A stretch of 64,000 bases of DNA from Alistipes sp. dk3624 (lineage in GTDB: Bacteria; Bacteroidota; Bacteroidia; Bacteroidales; Rikenellaceae), in assembly GCF_009557455.1 (NCBI RefSeq), contig NZ_CP045651.1, positions 1-64,000 of the forward strand. The letters run 5' to 3'. Of the stretch, positions 58,545-64,000 are shown piece by piece. Numbering within the stretch: position 1 is the first letter of the stretch; each line of letters opens with the position of its first letter. The notes beneath the pieces were generated by a model. The model was not told where the DNA came from. It did not search any database and saw only the letters and a list, made by a program, of their open reading frames with translations. Both the position numbers and the translations under genes were made by a program.

Positions 58545-59120
58545 TCAATACTTGATCTTGAAATAGTCGAGTATCGCCTTATCGTTATCTTGTGCGTTAA
58601 GACAGGTATCCGTTAGATACTCTTTTACTTCGGGCCAGCGTTGCAAGTCTCGGTAATAAAACATCTTCAGGTCGTCGGTGATGATGAAAGACACGATGCC
58701 GTTTGCGAGGCACTCTTTGAAGAGGAGGAGCCGACCGACACGACCGTTGCCATCCTGAAACGGATGTATGGATTCGAAACGCTGATGCAGGTCGAGCAGA
58801 TCGGCGAACGACTTTTTCGATTTGGCGTTGTATTCGGCAAGCAGGGCTTTCATTTCGCGTCGCACATTTTCCGGTGCGGTGGTTTCGGTACCGCCTACCT
58901 CATTTGGTAGGCGTTTGTATTCTCCGACGGCGAACCACTCCTTGCGGCTGTTCGATGTTCCCGATTTGAGTATTGCGTGCAATTCTTTGATAAGAGATTC
59001 GGTAATCCTCTCCTTGGCACGATCGATAATGAGGTCGATGCAACGGAAATGATTTGTCGTCTCTATGATATTGTCTGTACGCACGCTCTCGCCCTCGATT
59101 CCGTCAATAACGAAAAATCC
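58545..59120 (-). pseudogene. Fic-domain protein, N-terminally truncated
   Basis: A reading of 179 residues from a GTG at 59084 contains an intact Fic core: HQRFESIHPFQDGNGRVGRL (consensus HxFx[D/E]GNGRxxR) near residue 100, with the flap segment NEVGGTETTAPENVRREM before it. Fic proteins usually AMPylate targets. The frame stays open upstream to 59120 and adds FFVIDGIEGESVR; IEGES is the usual inhibitory or N-terminal motif of Fic proteins, but about 80-100 residues that should precede it are replaced by the hairpin at 59114-59147. Whether the remaining part is translated is unclear. Confidence 0.65.
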
Positions 59121-59150
59121 TCACAACATCAATGTTGTGAGGATTTTGCT
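59114..59150 (-). terminator. Strong hairpin at the left edge of the integrated element
   Basis: A perfect 16-bp stem AAAATCCTCACAACAT / ATGTTGTGAGGATTTT (59114-59129 and 59132-59147) with a 2-base loop. On the minus strand it ends in TTTTTCG, a good terminator for a transcript coming from the right, as a tRNA gene there would produce. It replaces the 5' part of the Fic gene. Confidence 0.7.
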
Positions 59151-59501
59151 TGATTTTTCTTCCTAAGGCTTGCTTAAGTTGTGATCCGCCTGGGTTATGA
59201 ACCAAACGTTATTTCTTCCTCAATATCAGTACTTTCGGAAATTTTGGCTTTGCATCCGTCACGCTTTAGTCCTTAAAAACTGTCTGCTCTTGTCCGGTGT
59301 CTGTCTGCCAACATCTTGGGTTCAAATGTACGCATTATTTTTGAATTTTGCAAACCGTTGAAAATAAACATTCTAAGGTTAGTGTAAGGTGCAAGCTATA
59401 TATATAAATATATACTTGCACCTTGCACTAAAATTTGTAGGCATAAATTCTCAAAATAAACTTATTACTTGCCAAGAGAGAAAAATATTTTCTGTATTTC
59501 T
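59151..59501. other. Non-coding left end of the integrated element
   Basis: No gene. Contents: GTGATCCGCCTGGGTTATGAACC near 59181-59203, which partly resembles the 3' end of tRNA-Lys as it appears at 63747-63769; two TGTCTG repeats near 59281-59305; and the hairpin at 59381-59429. Confidence 0.5.
59381..59429. repeat. Large hairpin with AT-repeat loop
   Basis: AGTGTAAGGTGCAAG (59381-59395) pairs with CTTGCACCTTGCACT (59415-59429), 14 pairs plus one G-U, around a loop of alternating TA. It lies in the element between its left end and the first gene. Confidence 0.6.
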
Positions 59502-59532
59502 TTTGCAGATAAAAGTTTGTTTTATACTTTTG
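59502..59532 (+). promoter_or_regulatory. Promoter of the MarR-GNAT gene
   Basis: TTTG at 59502-59505 and TACTTTTG at 59525-59532, 19 bases apart, a full Bacteroidetes consensus, 32 bases before the ATG. Confidence 0.8.
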
Positions 59533-59564
59533 TGTAATCAATTACGTTTTTAATAACATATAAT

Positions 59565-60515
59565 ATGGGATTTTTTGAAAAAACAGGTAAAATGGCTATT
59601 GGTAGCAGATTACGTATGCTTACCGATAAGGTTACAGCTGACGCATCTCAAATTTATCAATTGTATGATGTGGATATAAAACCTAAATGGTTTCCCGTCT
59701 TTTTTGTATTATCTGATGGAGAAGCTAAGACGATAACGGGTATTGCCAAAGAAATAGGTCATACTCACCCGTCAGTGAGTAATATTGTAAAAGAAATGGA
59801 TGCAAAGGGGCTAATAAAAGAAATAACGGACAAAACAGACAAAAGAAGAAATGTTATTGTTCTGTCTGATAAAGGAAAAGAAATGGCAGATATTTTATCT
59901 ACGCAATGCTCTGATGTAGCAACCGCAATCGAGAATATATCAAAAGAAACACGTAATGATTTATGGAGAGCTATTGAAGAATGGGAAGAATTACTTTCTG
60001 AGAAAAGTTTATTTCAACGGGTGAAAGAGGCGAAAAAGGCAAGAGAAAGCCATGATATACAGATAGTTTCTTATACCCCAAGTTTTCAAGCTATATTCAA
60101 ATCGTTGAATGAGAATTGGATAACTGCCCATTGGCGTTTAGAAGCACATGATTTGGAATATCTTGATTATCCTCAACAAAATATTATTGATAAAGGTGGA
60201 TATATTTTTGTTGCGACTTACAAAAACGAACCAGTTGGCGTATGTGCTCTCTGTAAAATGGATGATTTAATATTTGATTACGAATTGGCAAAACTTGCTG
60301 TCAGTCCAAAAGCACAAGGGAAAGGTATTGGCATTCTGTTATGTAAGGCTGCTGTAAATAAGGCAAAAGAACTTGGAGCCAAGAAATTATTCCTTGAAAG
60401 CAACACACTGTTAAAACCTGCTATTCATATATACAAAAAGATAGGATTTAAAGAACTTTCTGAATATCATCCTGCTTATGAAAGAGGTGATATTCAAATG
60501 GAGCTGACAATATAA
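59565..60515 (+). CDS. MarR-GNAT fusion protein
   Basis: A 316-residue protein with an N-terminal MarR winged-helix domain (about 10-150; AKTITGIAKEIGHTHPSVSN recognition part, ITDKTDKRRNVIVLSDKGKE wing) and a C-terminal GNAT acetyltransferase (about 165-316; LAVSPKAQGKGIGILLCKAA with the acetyl-CoA loop, IYKKIGFKEL). Such fusions may couple DNA binding to acetylation of small molecules or proteins; the target is unknown. Codons are AT-rich compared with the flanking chromosome, a sign of transfer. It has a full consensus promoter and is the first cargo gene of the element. Confidence 0.92.
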   Translation: MGFFEKTGKMAIGSRLRMLTDKVTADASQIYQLYDVDIKPKWFPVFFVLSDGEAKTITGIAKEIGHTHPSVSNIVKEMDAKGLIKEITDKTDKRRNVIVLSDKGKEMADILSTQCSDVATAIENISKETRNDLWRAIEEWEELLSEKSLFQRVKEAKKARESHDIQIVSYTPSFQAIFKSLNENWITAHWRLEAHDLEYLDYPQQNIIDKGGYIFVATYKNEPVGVCALCKMDDLIFDYELAKLAVSPKAQGKGIGILLCKAAVNKAKELGAKKLFLESNTLLKPAIHIYKKIGFKELSEYHPAYERGDIQMELTI

Positions 60516-60639
60516 ATCGACAATATTTATGCTTAGTAGATTATTCGTTTTGAATGTAGCTAATTTATGTAGTTGTCCTTTTAATGAAAACATATTGAAA
60601 ACAAATAACGAAAAAGCAATTAATCTAAAAAGTAGAAAG

Positions 60640-60984
60640 ATGACAAAGATAAAAATTGTGGTACACAAAAAAGATGCCTTGAAAAAAGTATTTAAAGGTG
60701 TTTCATTGGATTCTTTGGCAATTGGTGAAAAGTCAATGGTAGCCAAGATGAATTATGTAAAAGGTAATTTCGCCACAACGCATCAACACCCGCATGAGCA
60801 ATGCGGCTATGTTATTTCAGGTGAATACCGATTGAAAGTGGAAATACCGGAAGAAAATATTGATATATTGCTTCATGCAGGCGATAGCTATGCTATTCCG
60901 GGGAACACGCCCCATTCGTTTGAAGTTATTGAAGGTGGTGAGGTTGTTGATGTGTTCACTCCTCAACGAGAAGATTACTTGTAA
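60640..60984 (+). CDS. Small cupin-domain protein
   Basis: A 114-residue single-domain cupin: THQHPHEQCGYVISGEYRL near residue 47 gives motif 1 (H-x-H-x-E-like metal ligands) and YAIPGNTPHSFEVIEGGEV near 85 motif 2. Start at 60640 (MTKIKIVVHK) with AGAAAG upstream; the longer reading from 60529 adds 37 AT-rich codons without features. Likely a sensor or small-molecule enzyme; small cupins of this type often sit beside MarR genes. It follows the MarR-GNAT gene by 124 bases and may share its transcript. Confidence 0.87.
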   Translation: MTKIKIVVHKKDALKKVFKGVSLDSLAIGEKSMVAKMNYVKGNFATTHQHPHEQCGYVISGEYRLKVEIPEENIDILLHAGDSYAIPGNTPHSFEVIEGGEVVDVFTPQREDYL

Positions 60985-60993
60985 TAATTGAGA

Positions 60994-61026
60994 ATCCACC
61001 TTGCTGTTGATTTTAGCAAGGTGGAT
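60994..61026 (+). promoter_or_regulatory. Hairpin between cupin and rteC
   Basis: A perfect 12-bp stem ATCCACCTTGCT / AGCAAGGTGGAT with a 9-base loop, ending 20 bases before the rteC ATG. No U-run follows, so it is better read as a leader structure or weak terminator controlling rteC. Confidence 0.5.
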
Positions 61027-61046
61027 GACTTACAAAAGAATTACAG

Positions 61047-61895
61047 ATGAAAGAGAAACTTTCCCAAATATTAGTTCTAATAGATTCAGAAATAGATGAA
61101 ATTGACCTCTACGGTTATGATATTATTCCGACTTCTCTTTCAATGGTGCATCGGTTACAAGACGTATTGAATGATTTAAGAAATCAATTACAAACTTATG
61201 TTTTCCCTACTAAGGAAGATGAAATATCATTCTTTAAGTCCCAGAAGCCGGAAATACTTGGTCGATTATTGTATTTTCATAAAATATATCGTATAGAAAC
61301 GCAATGTCCTAATGGTAGTAATGAAGCCGTTAGAAGCTATCTTAATAAGGAATTGGACAATCTGACCTATTTCTTCAATAGGAATTTAGATTTTTATCAG
61401 TATTATCGTTCACATTCAACCATATATGATGAATACTATTTTGTTCGTGGAAAGGCTGATTTAAGATTATGTACGGATAGCGTACAACTTGACAAAGATC
61501 CAAAATTCTCAACTGGATATGATTACAAGGTCGCAAAAATTATAGCCAATGAGATGTTACGTATTTATTTAAATAAGAGGTTAGTTAAACTGGAAACCGA
61601 TAATCTTGTAGAAGATAACCTGCAAAAAGGCACGAAATGTCCTTTTCGTTTCACGGGTAAAAAAGTTTTTCTTATAGAATTGGGTTATTCTCTTGTTTCT
61701 TCGGGGGACATTAACAATGGAAATGTGGAAATTAAAGAAATAATGAACTTTCTCGGCACAGTGTTTCAAGTGGAATTAGGGGATTATTATGCTGCTTATA
61801 TTGCCATGAAAGAACGGAAGAAAGACCGGACGGCATATCTTACCCGTTTGCAAGATTGTCTGATTAAGCGTATGGACAAAGATGATAGCAAATAA
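61047..61895 (+). CDS. rteC: RteC-family regulator of element excision
   Basis: A 282-residue RteC protein, by family the winged-helix activator of excision genes in CTnDOT-type conjugative transposons. Seen: KEKLSQILVLIDSEIDEIDL, RLLYFHKIYRIETQCPNGSN, YFFNRNLDFYQYYRSHSTIYD and FVRGKADLRLCTDSVQLDKD, which are typical family segments, and FSTGYDYKVAKIIANEMLR. Here the regulators RteA and RteB and the xis genes are absent, so it may be vestigial or act on another element. AT-rich. It is followed by the terminator at 61935-61976. Confidence 0.88.
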   Translation: MKEKLSQILVLIDSEIDEIDLYGYDIIPTSLSMVHRLQDVLNDLRNQLQTYVFPTKEDEISFFKSQKPEILGRLLYFHKIYRIETQCPNGSNEAVRSYLNKELDNLTYFFNRNLDFYQYYRSHSTIYDEYYFVRGKADLRLCTDSVQLDKDPKFSTGYDYKVAKIIANEMLRIYLNKRLVKLETDNLVEDNLQKGTKCPFRFTGKKVFLIELGYSLVSSGDINNGNVEIKEIMNFLGTVFQVELGDYYAAYIAMKERKKDRTAYLTRLQDCLIKRMDKDDSK

Positions 61896-61934
61896 TATTT
61901 TTTTCTTTTCGCAAGTAATTATGTTCTTGCAATA

Positions 61935-61980
61935 AATAAACCATTCAGTATTTCAATCAATATTGAATGGTTTATTGTTT
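61935..61980 (+). terminator. Terminator of rteC
   Basis: A 13-bp stem AATAAACCATTCA / TGAATGGTTTATT with a 16-base loop and GTTTT tail, 40 bases past the stop. Confidence 0.78.
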
Positions 61981-62250
61981 TCATTCAATATTGCCATATT
62001 GAAATCTTGCTTTCAATCAATCAAGCTATCAATATTTCAATAAAACAAGATTGCAGAATTACAAAAATAAACTCATCGGTCGGGGAACGCCCAGCGGCAA
62101 GGGGCGGGACCACCCATCCCGACGAGCGAAAAAATCTTTAGTTGGGGAATCTCTTTCTTCTATTGGCAAACGACTTCGGAGTGAATTTGCCCAAGGTGTG
62201 ATTTGTGTGCCACAAATCACACCTTGCTGTTATCTGACGATAACATAGTT
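61981..62250. repeat. AT-rich iterons, GC island and palindromes between rteC and integrase
   Basis: No convincing gene. The TTTCAATCAAT motif occurs near 61951 and 62011, with TTCAATATTG nearby. A GC-rich island at about 62072-62125 is flanked by near-inverted CTCATCGGTCGGGG and TCCCGACGAG. A perfect 15-bp stem (AAGGTGTGATTTGTG / CACAAATCACACCTT) at 62193-62225 is followed by a 6-bp stem (GTTATC / GATAAC) at 62229-62244 just before the integrase stop. A 65-codon reading over the island (62051-62248) is not supported. Confidence 0.6.
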
Positions 62251-63477
62251 TCATCGGCTGGCAGTCCTGTGTGGAACATCCAACTTTTGAGCCAATATTT
62301 CCATGTCGCTACTTACTTTCAAATTGGTAATCCTCGCATAAATTTGAGTGGTTCTGATATTGGTATGTCCCAAAATCTTAGATACCGTTTCAATGGGAAC
62401 ACCATTGGCAAGCAGCACCGAAGTCGCACACGAATGTCTTGCAACGTGGTAGGTCAAGGTCTTTTCAATTCCGCAAATGGCTGCGATTTCTTTTAAGTAA
62501 TCATTCATTTTCTGATTGCTGATAACTGGTAAAATCTTACCGTTTGGCAATTTGTCTTTGTCCTTTTCCAATATGGCTTTTGGTATATCCAGCAATCGGA
62601 CGGTAGATGTAACATTTGTTTTGTGTCTTTTCCGTATAATCCACAAATTACCGTCAAATCCGGTGCGAATGTTCTCTTGTCTTAGTTCGCATACATCAAT
62701 GTAAGAAAGTGCCGTATAGCAGCTAAAAATAAACAAGTCACGCACTTGTTCCAGTCGCTTGGTGCTGAACTCGTGATTGTAAATAGCGGTAATTTCTTCC
62801 ATAGTCAGATAATCCCTATCGGTACGTTCAAACCTTACCCGATAACTCCCGAAAGGGTCGGCAGTCACTAAACCCGTATTCTTGGCAAAGTTTACCACCG
62901 TGCGAAAGCGTTGTACGAACTTCATAGCCGTATTATGGCTACATCCGTAGTTGTTCTTGATATACAGCAGGAAATCTTCAATGAATACCACATTTATATC
63001 TTTTATGAGCATGTCGGAAACGGAGTACTTGAACTTCATAAACTCGATAAGCCGTTTCTTTGTCAGTTCATAACGTGAATAGGTTTTGTCTGTGGTATTC
63101 ATTTTGACCTTTTGTAAATACTGCTCGTTGTGCTGTTTGAAGAACTCTATCAAAGTCCGTTCTCTTGCTATCTTGCCTAAAAAAGCGTTCTTTACCAGTT
63201 CTGCGGTTACATATCCGTCTTGCGCCATTAACGCATGGTAATGTTGATGAACTGTGCTGCGAATACTTTCCAGCATGGAATTGATGTGTACGGCTTCTGC
63301 GGTTCTGCCGGAAGCCTTGCCTAATTCCACGCTCCAGTGAGCCGGATTTATTTCCAGTTTGGTGTTAAACTGGGCTACAACTTGGTCGATAGTGATACGT
63401 GCGATAATCGGTGCGTTACCGTTCTTCTTTACTGCATTTCGTTTGACGAAATAGAGTAGCTTAAAAGTACTTCTCAT
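62251..63477 (-). CDS. Tyrosine recombinase (integrase), IntDOT/NBU-like
   Basis: A 408-residue site-specific integrase. N-terminal arm-binding and SAM-like core domain (about 1-205), catalytic domain (about 210-400). In place of the usual catalytic Arg I (TGLR) the sequence has FIFSCYTALSYIDVCEL, with Ser, as in IntDOT; other catalytic residues are present: Lys in IRKRHKTN, His-x-x-Arg in YHVARHSCATSVL and Tyr in LGHTNIRTTQIYARI. Transcribed towards rteC. Its start faces the tRNA-Lys 3' end 270 bases away, the standard layout for integration at that tRNA. Confidence 0.94.
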   Translation of the reverse strand: MRSTFKLLYFVKRNAVKKNGNAPIIARITIDQVVAQFNTKLEINPAHWSVELGKASGRTAEAVHINSMLESIRSTVHQHYHALMAQDGYVTAELVKNAFLGKIARERTLIEFFKQHNEQYLQKVKMNTTDKTYSRYELTKKRLIEFMKFKYSVSDMLIKDINVVFIEDFLLYIKNNYGCSHNTAMKFVQRFRTVVNFAKNTGLVTADPFGSYRVRFERTDRDYLTMEEITAIYNHEFSTKRLEQVRDLFIFSCYTALSYIDVCELRQENIRTGFDGNLWIIRKRHKTNVTSTVRLLDIPKAILEKDKDKLPNGKILPVISNQKMNDYLKEIAAICGIEKTLTYHVARHSCATSVLLANGVPIETVSKILGHTNIRTTQIYARITNLKVSSDMEILAQKLDVPHRTASR

Positions 63478-63577
63478 AATCTCTTTTTTTAGTTACAAAC
63501 TTAAATTGATAAACTGAAAATGAGATATTTGCAGTACGGACAAATCAAGACAACAAACCGCCAATTTTGGACATTCC

Positions 63578-63662
63578 GTGACCTAAAATCTTAGAGGGTG
63601 GACAGGTCATGAATTGGTCACAAAAGTGTGTCATTTTGTGACCTTTTCGTGTCTTAGGTCAC
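63578..63662. repeat. Nested inverted repeats upstream of integrase, candidate arm sites
   Basis: Outer pair GTGACCTAA (63578-63586) and TTAGGTCAC (63654-63662); inner perfect stem GGTCACAAAA (63616-63625) / TTTTGTGACC (63634-63643). The shared core GTGACC / GGTCAC occurs four times in 85 bases between the integrase start and tRNA-Lys, as expected for integrase or excisionase arm-type binding sites at an att site. Confidence 0.6.
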
Positions 63663-63679
63663 AGACATTATACAAAGAA

Positions 63680-63712
63680 AAACTCCTACAATACCTTGAT
63701 ATTGTAGGAGTT
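63680..63712 (-). terminator. Hairpin downstream of tRNA-Lys
   Basis: A 12-bp stem AACTCCTACAAT / ATTGTAGGAGTT around ACCTTGAT at about 63680-63711, followed on the minus strand by TTTCTTTG. It lies 35 bases past the 3' end of tRNA-Lys and would end its transcript. Comparable in form and place to the hairpin at 59114-59147. Confidence 0.65.
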
Positions 63713-63747
63713 GTACATTTACTGTCCATTTCTGTCCAGCGTTTCTG

Positions 63748-63820
63748 TGATCCAGCCGGGGCTCGAACCCGGGACCCCAACATTAAAAGTGTTGTGCTCT
63801 ACCAGCTGAGCTACTGAATC
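63748..63820 (-). tRNA. tRNA-Lys (TTT)
   Basis: A complete cloverleaf on the minus strand: acceptor GATTCAG / CTGGATC, D-arm GCTCAGCTGGTAGAGC, anticodon loop CTTTTAA with TTT (63785-63787 on the plus strand as AAA), T-arm CCGGG-TTCGAGC-CCCGG, discriminator A at 63748. CCA not encoded. Its 3' end faces the integrase gene, so it is the likely insertion target of the element. Promoter at 63837-63867. Confidence 0.97.
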
Positions 63821-63836
63821 TCCGTTTTTGGTGGTG

Positions 63837-63867
63837 CAAAGATAGACAGATTTTTCTTTAAACCAAA
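63837..63867 (-). promoter_or_regulatory. Promoter of tRNA-Lys
   Basis: Minus-strand TTTG (63864-63867) and TATCTTTG (63837-63844), 19 bases apart, 16 bases before the tRNA. Full match to the Bacteroidetes consensus. Confidence 0.85.
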
Positions 63868-64000
63868 AATAAAACGGTTTTCTTTGCCTTTTTTTGTCAT
63901 TTTATCGCAGTTCGCACCGGTCGTTTCGTGCGGTCGTTCAGGTTTCGGGGCGGTACCCCGTGTCGGGAGGAAGGTTCGGCAAAGATGCCGCCGCGACGGC
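63868..64000. other. Right edge of window
   Basis: No gene recognised in the last 133 bases. A GGGGCGGTACCCC palindrome-like stretch lies near 63948-63961. Confidence 0.5.

Noticed and set aside
62051-62248. 65-codon reading between rteC and integrase
   Set aside because: It spans the GC island and the 15-bp palindrome; composition follows the structures and no family is recognised.
1-64000. CRISPR arrays, rRNA operons and complete insertion sequences
   Set aside because: I saw no regularly spaced repeats, rRNA-like sequence or DDE/HUH transposase genes; absence was judged by reading only.

Overview
The window looks like chromosome from a member of the Bacteroidales, most like Alistipes or another Rikenellaceae; the genus is inference. 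The phylum call rests on several features. Promoters have the Bacteroidetes form TTTG-N19/20-TAnnTTTG (clear at both tRNAs, at 31409-31440 and at 59502-59532). BACON/Big_2 lipoproteins, TonB-dependent receptor and TonB parts, an ECF sigma operon, an RteC protein and an IntDOT-type tyrosine integrase are all present. Base 1 is the dnaA start codon, so the assembly was probably rotated to dnaA.

Layout. 1-6383: housekeeping block of dnaA, a bcp peroxiredoxin, recA, a bifunctional RelA/SpoT protein and two small unknown genes. 6384-12860: plastic region with a frameshifted beta-helix pseudogene, a serine recombinase, tRNA-Cys, a BACON/Big_2 lipoprotein, a long structured inverted repeat (possible RNA) and decayed MFS and beta-propeller genes. 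12925-22127: an MFS exporter, a BACON-endonuclease/exonuclease/phosphatase lipoprotein, a methyltransferase remnant, and a TonB receptor - hybrid sensor kinase - PAP2 phosphatase operon. 22404-28544: six-gene operon for oxidative decarboxylation of aryl pyruvates (omega-amidase-like, IorA, IorB, aminotransferase, PaaK, ACT protein). 28727-32228: a large exported MG2-like protein and an outer-membrane barrel. 33084-35473: two paralogous HTH proteins. 35815-39575: ECF sigma factor, an anti-sigma/CarboxypepD/TonB hybrid, and a divergent CarboxypepD-vWA protein. 39676-46024: a DJ-1 protein facing an HxlR regulator, then a five-gene operon (flavodoxin-cyclophilin lipoprotein, acetyltransferase, DUF3737, MATE, C-S lyase).

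46265-57708 continues an unusual redox-rich region. A carboxymuconolactone decarboxylase-cupin, a quinol-monooxygenase-like lipoprotein, an alpha/beta hydrolase, a Tat-dependent aldo/keto reductase and several flavodoxins all carry export signals. They are interleaved with three AraC regulators and with broken copies of the same families. Together with the 44978 flavodoxin this is a candidate cell-envelope redox module, and I regard it as the most interesting part of the window.

57867-59120 is a graveyard (acetyltransferase, HNH nuclease and Fic fragments). From about 59120 to 63748 lies an AT-rich integrated element with a MarR-GNAT protein, a cupin, RteC and a tyrosine integrase, abutting the 3' end of tRNA-Lys. 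It carries no visible conjugation genes. The last 180 bases hold the tRNA-Lys promoter and nothing else that I recognise.
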